This document shows positions 23,480-35,033 of a stretch of 64,000 bases of DNA, piece after piece. Origin of the DNA: Ceratothoa steindachneri (lineage: Eukaryota; Arthropoda; Malacostraca; Isopoda; Cymothoidae); assembly GCA_963969495.1 (NCBI GenBank), contig OZ018326.1, positions 4,397,444 to 4,461,443 on the forward strand, given 5' to 3'. Position 1 is the stretch's first letter. The number at the start of each line of letters is the position of its first letter. The notes below the pieces were generated by a model, which searched no databases, had not been told where the DNA came from, and saw only the letters and a program-made list of their open reading frames with translations. The position numbers were made by a program, and so were the translations under genes.

Positions 23480-24510
23480 ATAGAAAATGTGGCTGCAGTA
23501 ATGTGTAATCACATGTTGCGGAAGAATTCCTTCCTTATGTTAGCCCGCAAGCGATTAACGAATGACTTGTGCTCATTTAGGTTTCTTTCGTGGAGCTTGC
23601 AGGCCCTTCCTTCCCTCCACATACGCTTAAACTTTTCTAATCGAAGGGATTGAGTTCTGGCGACTGCGGCCACCAAAATTCCTTTGACCAGAATTTCATC
23701 TTTGACCCTAAATACTCTTGCATGGACTTGGCCGTGTGAGGCGGGCAACCGTCTAACTGAAAGACTCATCCTCCTTCTTCGTGTGTTTTTCTCACAGATG
23801 GCAGGACTTTGGTAGCCAAAATGTCTTTGTATTCAAAAGTGGTAAGTTTGTGACCAGCCACGAACCACACCGGTAACATTCTTTGGCTACTAGAAGCCAG
23901 GACGCCGAGCATCATAATGGAGGACGGGTGCTTGGTCATGGACACGTAGCGGACCTCGCAGTCTTTCTTGCTGAAGCATATCATACACTCCTCCTGTTTT
24001 TGTTAATGAGAGGATCGACGGTGAACGATTTTTTATAAGAAGAACCTGAGAATTCTTTTGCCACGAATCTTCAAGCTGTTGGGAAGGCGAATTCAGCGAT
24101 TCGGACCTTTTACTCACATACGGTCGCTTAGCTGAGGCTATTTACCACAATTTAAGCCTTTGCTGTAATCCTCCTTGACGAACATTGGCATTGTTGCCAC
24201 CCAGGTATTCTTTTTATCGCGATCGCAATCATTTGGAACTTTAGAGTACTTTCCAAATCCTTTCTCACACCCAAATTTTAGACAACTTGAAGTGCGCCAG
24301 AACGAGGTCAATCTTTGAAGTCTTCCCCGTTCTTAAGCCTCTCCGCGACTCTGTGACCGGTCATCCGGCTGACGTTAGCCGCTTGGCGATATCCTTATTG
24401 TCGTGACCCACGCCTAGAGAAGCAGACACCTCGAATCTTTTGACTTCCATCTGCACACCCCTACACACATTGCCAAAGACTAGAATTGAACAAATTTAAG
24501 TGTGTTTGAC
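23480..24510 (-). pseudogene. maT-like (Tc1/mariner superfamily) transposase, full length but broken
   Basis: Minus-strand frames in order. The DNA-binding start is near 24451 ('FEVSASLGVGHDNKDIAKRL', a helix-turn-helix). Then 'KSFTVDPLINKNRRS' near 24010 is the region of the first catalytic Asp, where the expected S-D-E-K reads S-Y-K-K, so that Asp is lost. 'SMTKHPSSIMMLGVLAS' (23984-23766) follows, then 'FQLDGCPPHTAKS' with the second Asp, and 'PQSPELNPFD' with the third. The tail 'HKSFVNRLRANIRKEF' is at 23509. The wording matches the DD37D (maT) group. At least five frame changes and several stops make it inactive. Direct repeats at 24566 and 24780 may be remains of one end. Confidence 0.8.
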
Positions 24511-24565
24511 GGAAATATTTCTACAACGACGTAATCCTGTCAAAAGACGTTACACATAGCCTGTG

Positions 24566-24804
24566 TGTAACATAACTTTTGCAAGACTCGCTATATAATA
24601 AGAACAAATGTAGAAGGTATAATATAGGTAACAACGTGTGTAGACCGCATAATCTAGTAACACCGTTTTGTCATTAGCATGTTGGACAAACTCTCTCTTT
24701 TACCAATCAGTTGAACAGCCACAAATCGAAGCTCGCGATTATTCTACAGCTAAACCGCCTGAAAATTAAAAAAAAATGAGTGTAACATAACTTTTGCAAA
24801 ACTC
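24566..24804. repeat. Short direct repeats upstream of the maT-like relic
   Basis: 'TGTAACATAACTTTTGCAA' occurs at 24566 and 24780, same orientation, 214 bases apart, each followed by (G/A)ACTC. They may be terminal or subterminal transposase-binding sites. Confidence 0.6.
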
Positions 24805-25093
24805 TATATTAATTGTAAGAACTTTATGGGTACTGAGAGTTATTTCAATAACTACATAGTTTAATTTCATTATAAAATGTATTTTAGGAAAACATTTCAA
24901 TTAAAAAATTACTTATTCTGATAGAGCTATCTATATTTACCTTAATTAAGCTTATATATTTATTATAATTATCTATTCATACAAATTTATTCATATAAAT
25001 ATTTATGTATGCTGTAACAGTGTAACTATAGGCAAGCAATTTTTCTTACTAAAGGGAAATCATAAAGCAATAGTAGTGTTATATCAACTAGAG

Positions 25094-25149
25094 CCAGGGG
25101 AAAAAAGTTTGAAATTCCTGGCCGTGAATTTCAAACTTTTTTCCCCTGG
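25094..25149. repeat. Perfect 24-bp palindromic hairpin
   Basis: Arms 25094-25117 and 25126-25149 are exact reverse complements beginning CCAGGGGAAAAAAG, with an 8-base loop. The stem is GC-capped and would be very stable as RNA or cruciform. No open frame or element is associated. Confidence 0.95.
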
Positions 25150-25449
25150 TGGAATCTTTGTCTTCTTAGTAAAGGATTGCCTTCATTGTGCAGCCCTCTG
25201 CTCTCTTTGATTCTAGTCTTCTTCTAATGTCCATTTCTCTTACCTCTAAAAAAACTCCTGTTTCTTGTCTCATTGCTCATTCGCGTCCAATTTCTCTTTT
25301 TTGTACTATATTGTTATATAGTCGAAAATGCAAAGTTTTTGCACCTTTATTTCTGTCTTTAAAATTGATTTGAAAGGCAGAAAATAGATATGGCGAAAGC
25401 CCTGTGGTGGTTGTTATCACCCGCAGAACTTGCATTTTCTTCTTCTTCT

Positions 25450-25473
25450 TTATATATATATATATATACAGGA

Positions 25474-25509
<36 letters not shown>
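25450..25509. repeat. (TA)n microsatellite, split
   Basis: Two TA runs separated by CAGGAGCA. Confidence 0.96.
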
Positions 25510-25511
<2 letters not shown>

Positions 25512-25560
25512 TGAGCGCGAAAGAATGATGAAATAAATGCAACTTCACGGCAGGAAAGAG

Positions 25561-25754
25561 AAAACTGAATACTTTTTCTTTGGAAATATTTATTTCTTCC
25601 TTCGAAAAAATCCGAGCTGGGGTTGGATTTGAACCGTGCACATTGAGCAGCGAATAACCGTTTTGATCTCAATTATACAGCCCTTCAGACCGCCCCAGCT
25701 CGGATTTTTTCGCAGTAAGAAATAAATATTTTCGAAGAAAAATTATTCAGTTTT
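25561..25754 (-). mobile_element. Foldback element with tRNA-like core
   Basis: Arms 25561-25622 and 25693-25754 (62 bases each) pair with few mismatches and include GAAATATTTATTTCTT and AAAATCCGAGCTGGGG. The 70-base loop read on the minus strand ends in GGTTCAAATCC (25635-25625), an exact RNA polymerase III B box as found in tRNA T arms, and a GGTCTGAAGGGCTG stretch lies where a degenerate A box could be. The CCGAGCTGGGG ends could pair like an acceptor stem. This suggests a tRNA-derived SINE or tRNA pseudogene captured in a palindrome. A (TA)n array follows directly. Confidence 0.7.

Positions 25755-25756
<2 letters not shown>

Positions 25757-25838
<82 letters not shown>
25757..25838. repeat. 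(TA)n microsatellite
   Basis: Left flank of the TIR element 25837-26612. Confidence 0.97.
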
Positions 25839-25842
<4 letters not shown>

Positions 25843-26610
25843 TGTCCCAGAAAAAAGTTAACCGTAATTTAAATTAGTATAACTCAAAACCTATTATAGA
25901 TTTTTCAGTCCTGCAAAACAAAACAAATTTACAAACTATTTATCTATCGATTCTGGAAATTTCATCAAATTTCCCTTCACGATTTTTATACATTAATGGG
26001 TTTAATGGAGGCTATCAAAATTATTTTTGCGCAAGGAAGTAAAATAATGAAACTTTGAAGTTTAAAATCAACAAATATATTTAAATATATTTTTAACAAA
26101 AATACCTCTTTGTATGGGTAATATAATTTCAATATTATTTTCTAAGCACCGTTTCAATCCACATGTCCTCCATTTTTTTCCAAGCACAGTTCCACCTTTG
26201 ATCGCATTGATTGAAACACATTTTTGATTAACTTGTGATTTTCCTTAAGTCTATTGACTTCACGTGTGATACTATCTCTTAACTGGTTGATGTTTTGTGG
26301 TGGAGTAGAATACACTTTATTTTTAGATATCCCTAAAATAAATAATCGCATGGTGTTAAGTTAGAGGATCTAGCGGCCCATTCAATTGAATGACTTAGAG
26401 CGACAATAAGGTTGCCAAACGTTTCGCTTGGTTTTGTTCTTACAGATGCTCTCTATGAGCTGCTGCGCCGTCCTGAATCCACCCAAGTCTATTAAATTGA
26501 TTGACGAATAAATAGCTGTTAAATAAATCACCTTTACAGGACCCCAAAATCTCCAATATTTTTTGAGTTATACTAATTCAAAGTACGGTTAACTTTTTCC
26601 TGGGACACCC

Positions 26611-26612
<2 letters not shown>
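25837..26612 (-). mobile_element. Internally deleted Tc1/mariner-type transposon
   Basis: Inverted ends of about 45-48 bp (25841-25885 and 26565-26612) share GTGTCCCAG..AAAAAGTTAACCGTA and ..TTAGTATAACTC. (TA)n arrays lie on both sides, so TA target use is likely. At about 0.78 kb it is shorter than a complete element of this type. The interior holds the C-terminal half of a transposase on the minus strand; the region before the second catalytic Asp is missing. Confidence 0.88.
26154..26500 (-). pseudogene. Transposase C-terminal half inside the deleted transposon
   Basis: Minus strand: 'WIQDGAAAHREHL' near 26490 holds the second catalytic Asp (Q-D-G-A). After a frameshift, 'WAARSSNLTPCDYLF' near 26375 holds the third. 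An in-frame TAG sits where the family has Trp, then 'GYLKNKVYSTPPQNINQLRD' (26351 on) and 'RSKVELCLEKNGGHVD' end the protein. This is the standard tail of a Tc1/mariner-superfamily transposase ('PRSPDLTPCDFFLWGYLK', 'C---NGGH'). It cannot be active. Confidence 0.85.

Positions 26613-26678
<66 letters not shown>
26613..26678. repeat. (TA)n microsatellite
   Basis: Right flank of the deleted transposon. Confidence 0.97.
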
Positions 26679-26680
<2 letters not shown>

Positions 26681-27159
26681 AATAAATTTGAGAGCAATAT
26701 ATACTTGTACTTATAGTTTTTTTCATTCATTTTAGTTAAACAAAAGTAACTTAGATAATTTTTCTACTATTTGAATTTTTAAAATTTTATTAAAATTATA
26801 TCATTTAAAAATAATAAAAAAATAGTTTATTCATAAACTCAATCTAAAATGGCACTCTTTAATGGGTTGATGAGTCGAATGAATGATTGTATGTAATTTA
26901 AGTCTTTTTTTTTGGGGGGGGGAGTAAAAATATATGTGTGTATCTTTTTTCAATTTAAGATAAGTTTTTTCCCAAGAAAACCTTGCAATACAAGTAGATA
27001 GTTGCTAAGAGTATTGCATCACGGGACCACCATATAGGGAATAATTAGTGACTTTATAAAGAGTGGTTACGCTCCTCTAACGACTTCTGCTGGACGAGCA
27101 AGAACTTCAAATAAATGCCATGTTCGTCTCCTCGTAAACTCTAGCCCAACACTCGGGTT

Positions 27160-27612
27160 CCCTAGCGCCAATCTTGTTCACGATTGGACACAGAAAATTT
27201 TAAGAGCTGGAAAGCACCGTTGAGCGGGAGAAATTTCGACAAATGTCTCAGGTTGAGAAGTGCGGCGAAGAAACCTCATCTTCGGAAGAAGAACTTTAAA
27301 GATAGGCTCAATTTTTGTAGAAAATATAAAGAGTGTAATGTTGAAGGGTGGAAAAAAGTGATTTGCTGTGAGAAAGCAATCCTCCTTTCTTTGGAGCTTT
27401 TGCATGATCACTCTTTTAGGTGGAAAAAGGGAAGGGCATTCAGGAGTACTAAAAGGTCCTTAAACAACACTGGTTCTCTATAGTCCTGAATCAATTTGGG
27501 GATGATAAGTTTAATTCTCAGACATGATGGTGCATCATGTCTACAAATAAAATCTAACTTTTGGCAGCTTTTCCCTGCTGCTTATTAAACATACACTGGA
27601 GCAATTTTAGAC
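27160..27612 (+). pseudogene. Tc1-like transposase fragment
   Basis: Plus frame 27184-27483 has 'RSAAKKPHLRKKNFKDRLNF' and 'NVEGWKKVICCEKAILLSLE'. This is the stretch leading to the first catalytic Asp in Tc1-like transposases ('A-RKPLL-KKN---RL-F---Y--W----W-KV-FSDE'); here the SDE is replaced by CCEKA, so the Asp is lost. After a frameshift 'YSPESIWG' near 27490 corresponds to 'SPESIMVWG'. No second Asp or terminal repeats are visible. Confidence 0.7.
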
Positions 27613-29945
27613 AACATATCATCGCACATTTAATCTCTAGCAAGCTAACACGAATTGAATCAGTCCTGAATCACAGAGTATATCATTGCATATTGATGGC
27701 AAGTAACAATTGAGCATTTTAATTAATCAAATGGATTTGGGCTCTAAATTATTGTATACTAGCAAAGATAACGAACGTTATAGGGGCCTAAAACTATCAT
27801 GAACAATTTAGATGCTGTTCTTGATTTAAATTAAGAAAATAAAATTTGGTACGGTTAAAATCTAAGGTATATTTTGAGTTTGAGTTTTGGAGTAGTGTAT
27901 CATGAGAGACTAACAGAGAACGATTCACCACTACAGTAGTGCGGCAGGGCAAGCTAGTGGGTGTGTGGGCTGGCGGCCGCGCAAGCAAACGTGAGTATGC
28001 GGGTGCCACAGACTTCAAAACGCGCCTCAAGCGGATCGGATTGAGTACTATATATCAAAATTATTCCAGTCTCGGGTATGCTAATAATAATTATTATCGC
28101 GTTCTTAAAGCATAGCACTGGCATAAATGGTCTGGTAAACATTAATTTTCGACGAGCTATTTTGGTGTTTTAATTGCAACTCATAACTTGAGTTCCTGGG
28201 TCAAGTTACCCCTAATGCTGACTTTGTTGGCTTTTAAGGTTGCTCTATGTTGCCTTCTATAGCGGTCATATATACATACATACATACTTTGAAAAAAAAT
28301 ATATTAAATTGCCCCTTCAAATTATTGTACAACATAACTATACGAAATGAAACTTTTGATTAGTTCCTTAAAATTTCCTTCTAGGAAAATTTAAGGGCTC
28401 ACAAAACTCTTTTTCCTGACTGCAATAAAATTTGTCAGAAAGCCAATTAAAAATAAATAAAGATCTTTGCTTAACGTTTAAAAAGAAGACTTTGAAAGGA
28501 AATGAAATTACATAATGAACAAGAGATTTTTAAGACAAAATAAAAGTTTAACAAATTACAAACCACACCAAACCAAACAAAATGGAAAACGAAATAACAA
28601 AAATTGAATTTATGCAATAACTTAGCGTTATTGGGTAGAAAGCCACATTCAATGAATGACTCTTATTTGTCCGAAGATCCGAATATGGTATTACCTAAAT
28701 GAAGTAGATTTCTATTCTCCGCAAGCCCAATAAAGGCATTTGACTATAGAGCGATAACTAAAACCACAAGGGATATTTAACTTGACGATGTAGTCATTGA
28801 ATTCCAAAAAAGCAGAAAGTTCAAAAATCCATCTGACCCCAAAAAATCATCGGTGGCAATAAGAATTAAAACCTCCTCCGCCGGAATTACAACAGCGACC
28901 GAGTGCTAATAAACAATGAGAGGGGTTTTCTGCTCTATAATTTTACTAGTAGAGTTTCCAGACATTACCTAGGTGAAAAAGTGCTTTCGGAAATAAAGTA
29001 AGACAGATTTTCTCCTTTTCTTTTCTCTTTTTCTTTACAAACAATATTCTTATTCTATGAACTAAACAATATTGTTCGGCAGCGCTACAGATCTTCGCAC
29101 GCAATATTCTTCTTAGTTTTACTTTGTAGAGCATATATTATTATTATATTATTTATTTTTATTATTATTATCAGTATTATTCCTATTCTCTTTTCTATTC
29201 TTATTGTTACTCCCATTCTTATTCTCTTTCTCTTTCTTTTTTTATTTCTCTTTCTCTTTCTCTTTCGATTCATTCATGAAGGCAGCTCATGCACTGCATC
29301 TCTAGTTTTCACAGAATCACCTATTGTAACTTGTAAGCTTTTTTTTTCACGCTGCAGACAAATCAGTCAAACATTATTTTATAAGATATTAAAGGTTAAT
29401 TTTCCTGGCTGGAATTCAGCAACGATTAGCTCAGCCTTACATTTTTTATCTGGGTACAGAAAAATGATCTTGACTGGTATCCTTCCAAAGTACGATAGCT
29501 TTCAAAGATTGTGTCTGTGTACAGAAAAATGTTTTTTATTACTTAAGACAAAGTTAGTTTGTTGCATACATTCCTTGTTTTTCTGTAACGTCTAACTTCT
29601 TCAAGTTTTTGGAGCTAAATACATGAGTTAAAATGTTGCAAAACCTGCCAAAAAAATTAGAAATATATATTTATGTCTCAGCTACAGCAATTTTATATAT
29701 AATTTAGTTGTTATCATTCGAAATTATTGATTTAATACAGAAAGCATGCATTTTGAAAACAAATGCTGCGACGGGGATATCAGGCAACCAGACAGACGGT
29801 AGACTAAGCGGCGTAGGCATCGTACACTTTTGGGAGAGTGAGGGAACTGAAGGCCAGTTATACTTGTAAAAGCCTACAATAATTTTTTTTATTAATATTA
29901 GGAAGTTTATCATCATTTTTTTCGTAGTTAAACTAAACGAAAGGC
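27613..29945. other. No gene recognised; low-complexity tracts
   Basis: AT-rich, except a GC-richer patch at 27900-28050. An (ATT)-rich stretch lies at 29136-29180 and a pyrimidine tract of (CTTTCT) type at 29180-29270. Only short chance frames are present. Confidence 0.5.
29136..29270. repeat. (ATT)n and (CTTTCT)n low-complexity tract
   Basis: The first part is ATT-rich and the second is nearly pure pyrimidine on the plus strand. Confidence 0.85.
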
Positions 29946-29946
29946 A

Positions 29947-30315
29947 ATGTTTGACAAGGATGTTGGAAAACGTTTCCGTAACTTAGCCCCTCGTAGAGTA
30001 AACTATTCTCCTAAGCTAATTGCAAATATTAAGGAAAGTAAAAATGGTTTAATAAATCTTTTTAAATATATTCTTGAAAATCCAAGAGAGTTTGTCGAAA
30101 AGACAAAAACCAGCGCGCTTGGATTTCTGGCAGGCATCTATATATTTGAATTCAATTTTTTATTAGAAGTATTTGCGATTTTTCCTTTCACTGAATATCT
30201 ATTTCATGTGTTGTTGCAAACAAAATCCAGGGATCTTGTGTATATATTAATGAACATTGTAAACACTGCAACGAAAATTACACAAATGAGAAACGAAAGA
30301 TTTTCAGATAGTTAG
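29947..30315 (+). pseudogene. hAT-like transposase fragment
   Basis: A 122-codon frame with 'RRVNYSPKLIANIKESKNGL' and 'FEFNFLLEVFAIFPFTEYLF', then 'LLQTKSRDLVYILMNI'. The order resembles the region of hAT or ZMYM-like transposases that reads '(T)RWN--SR-V--V------L---F--I', then a hydrophobic helix 'F-F-L--F--I---(V/T)DIL-N-LQ--'. The catalytic residues are outside. It ends at a TAG within a few bases of the truncated Tc1 element on the opposite strand, so one may have interrupted the other. A small host gene cannot be ruled out. Confidence 0.45.
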
Positions 30316-30944
30316 AGCTTGTTTCCACTAAAGGCACCCCACACCATCACACTATCAGGGTGCTTCACAGTTTTCACGGTATATTTTGGGTCATACCGAG
30401 ACACATTGCTGGGACGACGCACGATCTTTGACTCTCCTCTGACCAGCCTAAAGGTGCTCTCATCACTGAACATCACCTTCTTCCAATGGGCAGCTGTCCA
30501 ATGTTTATAGGTCTTGCAAAAATTGAGCCTTTTCATCTTCATAGCCTTGGTAAGAAGTGGCTTCTTGGCAGCGCGGCGAGCCGGTAGGCCTAAGTCCTTC
30601 TGTAAGCGATGACGGATGGTCCTGAGGGCGACGTTCTGGAGAAGGTCTGGGTGTTTTTTCTTGATTGAAGCGGAGGTTACAGAAGGGTCTGACATCACTT
30701 CACGCCTTAGGATATTATCAGTCCTTGGAGATGTCTTCCTAGCTGCACCAGTGCCCTCCTTCCTCTTTGGTATGGTACCTGGTGGCAATAACTCAGCTGC
30801 CCGTTTTAGGCGATAAATCGTATTTCTTGAGGTTCCTAAATCTGCTGCTACATCAATAAAAGACTTTCCCTGCTCTAATAGGGTCAAGGCACGGCTTTTC
30901 TCTGTCATAGAAAGCTTTTTCCGCCCCATTGTATCCACTTGCAC
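30312..30944 (-). pseudogene. Tc1-like transposase, N-terminal two thirds
   Basis: An open frame of 210 codons, probably starting at the second Met (MGRKKLSMTEKSRALTLLEQ). The first helix-turn-helix is about residues 13-48 ('GKSFIDVAADLGTSRNTIYR') and the second about 70-115, ending 'ALRTIRHRLQKDLGL'. The GRPR-like linker is weak ('KRKEGTGAARKTSPR'). The first catalytic Asp is D161 in 'FSDEST'. The frame then reaches 'DSVMVWGAFSG' (about 196-207) and is cut off, so the second Asp and the final Glu/Asp are absent. There are no internal stops, so the truncation may be fairly recent. Confidence 0.9.
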
Positions 30945-31212
30945 AGAAGTTATAGCACGTCAAATGTAGGCACGAATGCAGGAAATCAGCACGCTGGAGC
31001 GTTGTACACCAAAACCTCACTGTACGAGCTCAAACGAGACAGTGAGTTCCAATAAAGCGCAGTTCTGTTGTCTTAGCTCAGGAGAGTCATCCACAGGGGC
31101 ATAAGCCCCACCCCTTTTCATTGGCTTGTTGGCAAGTAAAATCGTGAAAGCGATTTTATGTATCGATTTCTATTGCCAATATTCAATGTCACTTTTTTTG
31201 TTGCCGCCACTG
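30313..31212 (-). mobile_element. Tc1-like transposon, 3' truncated
   Basis: The 5' end is intact: the minus-strand terminus CAGTGGCGGCAACAAAAAAA ends at 31212 and is followed by TA and a short (TA)n run. The 5' leader is about 270 bases. The transposase then reads into the middle of the catalytic domain and stops at about 30313, where unrelated DNA with an oppositely oriented hAT-like frame begins. The other terminal repeat is missing. Confidence 0.85.
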
Positions 31213-31229
31213 TATATATATATATATAT
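31213..31229. repeat. (TA)n microsatellite, short
   Basis: Flanks the Tc1-like 5' terminus. Confidence 0.9.
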
Positions 31230-34200
31230 GCATACAAACTAACTTATATATGTTTGATACGCGTGTTTGGAGGAAGAAATCATGCCACGCGTGTTTCAAG
31301 GTAACCTGAAGCCCTGCCGCAGAATATCGCGAGATACCACCAGTTTTTATAAGTAAATGAAACTTGAGAGCGTTATTAGAAAGGTGAATAGTGGACCGCA
31401 TCAGAACAGGATTTCCTAGCCCTTACAGATAATGATTACCAACAAAGCATGAAATAGTGTTTGCTACCTCAGTATTACATTTTATTTATAAACCGCCCAT
31501 GAAGTAATTATTTTAGCGCTCCTAGTGTATTGAATTCAAATTACTTGCCCAGAAAGAAACGATTATAGATGTACAGACTGGCAAAAATAGATCGAAGAGA
31601 GGGTAATCATCCACAAACTTGACCTTACATATACAACGCTCCAGAAGATATTCTGTGAACATGATCAATAATACCAGCGGTAACCGAGAGGGGGGGCAAA
31701 TTACAGTCAAAAAACAAAGTAGAGGACAATGACACATCCATAAAGAATCCAAGGAAAGTATAGCCTTAGAAAACGAATGCAGAAAAATGAGAGCAATATA
31801 GAAGCCAATGGGGCACATAGGGTGGCACGACGGCCTATTATAACGCATTAACTGTGAATTATTAGAAAAATAAGAAGTGAGCGCAATTTGGAACAGAATT
31901 AACACACAGAGGGGCAAAAAACGATCAGAACACAGTATAAGATCAAGAATAACAGGAAGACCGTACGATAACCAAAAGAACAAGAGGTCATTTTTTCGCG
32001 CACTCAGTAAAAAAAACGTTTCACTATTTCTCTAAATGAAAAAGAGTAACTATTCAATCAGATAAACGATCATCTAAGAAAATGTAGCCTTATAATAAAT
32101 TTTACAAACATTTCTCTGAGATAAAGTATAGAACCTTTAAATCTCTTGAAATTAAAAAAACCTTATAAAAATATTAAAACAAAAGGCACCAAGAGAAACA
32201 GGTATAACCAAAGAAAATCTAATCAGAGAGATAGACAACCTCGTGAAATCAGTTATCTATTTTTTCACTGCGACGCTTAGAACAAGTTATTTATTTTCTT
32301 GACTAAACGAGGTAAACCTCCGAAATGTCGGAAAAATCTTTCGGTCAAACAGGGTCTTATAAACGGTACAAAAGCTATTTAAGAAAGCTATAATTAATAG
32401 TCTGATTTGAAATGTCACCGAGAATAATCTAATTACATGACACAAACATGGATTTGCAAACAAGTAAAACAAACACTATATTGAATTTATTTGGCAGGAT
32501 GGCCAAAGGTTATTCGAAAACGTTTAACGGACGGGACTCAAATGTAAACTAAGAGAGCTTGAATTACCTTTCGTTATTACGAGATGATTTACATGACTAA
32601 ATATGAAAGCGAACGACCTACATTTCAACATAGGCTAAGATGGCCCAAAATTTAAGATCCTAAACAAGTCACGCTTCGCATACTCGTATATCTGATTACA
32701 GGCGTTTATAAATGCAATCCCATCCTCATGACACATAACACTAAAAAATTATTATTAATATAAGGTGACTCACTGAAAAGGATGTTGACACCTTTGAGTT
32801 TTTACATAAAGTTTCCTAAGTAAGAGCTCTTATCGCGTGGAAAGTACTTTCACCCTCGCAGAAGCAATATCGTTACTCGAAACATGAAATATGAAGGCAT
32901 TAACATCTATAACAGCTCGAGGTGAAATTTAACCGATTATTTTACCAAGCCTACTATTTCTAAGTAATTCCTTGAGGTGATTAATCAAAATAGAGTCTCT
33001 AAACAAGAAAATTTCCGGTGTCGCAAAATTCTGCATAGAATTCAAAACTGAAAAACTCGTATTATTAGGACTGAGAATATTAGGGGCCTTGGTTTAAACT
33101 CCTTGATTAAAAGGTTAAATGGGAACTTTAGATGAAGCTGGTGATGTCCGTGGATTCTCTCCTTTAGCTGTGGAAGGAAGCCCTCATCATGAAAAGAGTG
33201 GGGATTACCAATGTCAACTGCGGGTTTGCTGCCTGCAGCCCTAATTACGGATTCAAGCGGATGATATCAGTATCCAGCTGACGACTCCGTAGAGCAGCAC
33301 AACATGATAGAATGCTCCTTGAAGTGAGCAAAAATAAAATTACCCATAAACATTCCTAGGCTCCTTACTGTGAAACGATACGATTTGAAAGGTAATAATT
33401 TAATAATTCGCAGTGGGAACAACTATTCCGGAAATTAGTGTGGAAAAGGCTTGCGAGAATTATGTCAACCTATTGTAGAAAGTATCAATACATTTAATCA
33501 TACAACGCTAAAACAATTTATAAACAAAATTAAATACATGACACACTCTCCAAACCCTTTGCTTTCTTACATATTTCTGTCGATATGTGAATTTGACCAA
33601 GTTCTGATTTACTTTATTAATCTTACATATGTCAGCTGCACTATAAATTTTCCTGTCGAATTTCCAATTTAAAACATTTAGTAATTTTACTCTGTGTCAG
33701 ACGTCGCGGTGGTGTTGTGTTTCGATTCTCCATGTGGGCTAGTTTTATATTTAAAATTTTTTTCTCCGCGGTTAGGTCATATATTATTGAACTCTAATTA
33801 GATCACTATAATTAGAATCCCATAGATTAACTATTTAATAATTTAAGTTTGATTTTTATAGGAGGGTTGGTTCAAAAGCAATAGCCACAATGGATAGAAA
33901 GTTTTAGGTTGATTTTTTCCCTAATATCTATGAAACTGCAACCAGTGTTTCACGAAAGGTTTCCGAGATATTTACCCAGAATGCCTCCTAAAAGTCATTA
34001 TCACGCTACACCTAACACACTCCTTTGCATAGGAAACCATTCGTAAGTAAAAATATTAAAACTACATGCAAAAAAATACGGTTTAACTTAGAAAGGGTAG
34101 TTTTATGGTTGAGGTATTTTTCTACTGTTAGACTCTGTCACCTCGTCCGTTAACATTCCAAAGGGGAATATCTCGGTCAAAGTTTGAAAGAAGAAAAGAA

Positions 34201-35030
34201 TAAAATTTCACGCAAAGAATGCAATCATTTGTTGAAGTTTACGGCCAAAGATGAGCTGAAGTCATTCAAGCCAAAATCCTGAATACTTCTTTTTAATATT
34301 TTGGTCAAATGTGAATGAGATCATTATTTTTTTATGGTTAGAGCTACATATTTACTTATCTTTCTCTAGTTATGCACGCATCCTTTCTTCAAATACATAT
34401 TACATTCCATATTTCTATTTCATATTCGTTTTTTATCAAATAAAAATTAAGAATATCCTAAGAAATTTTCCTGCATAAAAAAGGTGGCTTCTCACTCTTG
34501 ATTGGAACATGGAAAATGGAAATCAATAGAAGACCAAAATTTGGCGTACGAGCGAAAGGAAAGCTTAGGCTTATCATTTCAATCCAAGTTCTCTATTCTT
34601 ACAAAACAATCTTTTATTAATGCATAATCTCACGATAAATCATCCTAAAAGGAATTACTTTAATTATAATTAAAGATAACCAACGAGGACATTCCTAACA
34701 TGAAGAGGAATCCGTATAGATAACAGCGAAGATAGAGCAAGTGGTTACTGGCGCTTGACGGCTACATAATAATCCCGATCTAAGCAGTAGGGCGTAGTGT
34801 TGCAACCAACTTTTAGGCACATTTGCGGTTTTATTAATGCGGTTTATTAATGCGGTTTTGTATAGCTGACCATCCCAAACTTTACTGTAGCCTTTCATTT
34901 TGTTAAACACAAAGCAGAGATTTACAAACTTACACAGCTGAGTATCGGTGCCCCTTTTCTTAATATCCTAACTGAGTTTTAGATTTACCGTAGACAACAT
35001 ATACTTGTAGATGGGCAACTTGTTGAGTGG
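31230..35030. other. AT-rich DNA; one unexplained 153-codon frame
   Basis: No element or gene is recognised. The minus frame 31983-31522 is open for 153 codons and would encode a Leu/Phe/Cys-rich, hydrophobic product with 'CKVKFVDDYPLFDLF'. The last phrase faintly recalls an RT F-(V/A)-DD site, but nothing else supports it. The rest is AT-rich with short frames only. Confidence 0.35.
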
Positions 35031-35033
35031 AGA

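Noticed and set aside
25623..25692. Functional tRNA gene
   Set aside because: The B box is good, but the A box and a full cloverleaf with anticodon arm are not convincing, and the sequence is embedded in a palindrome.
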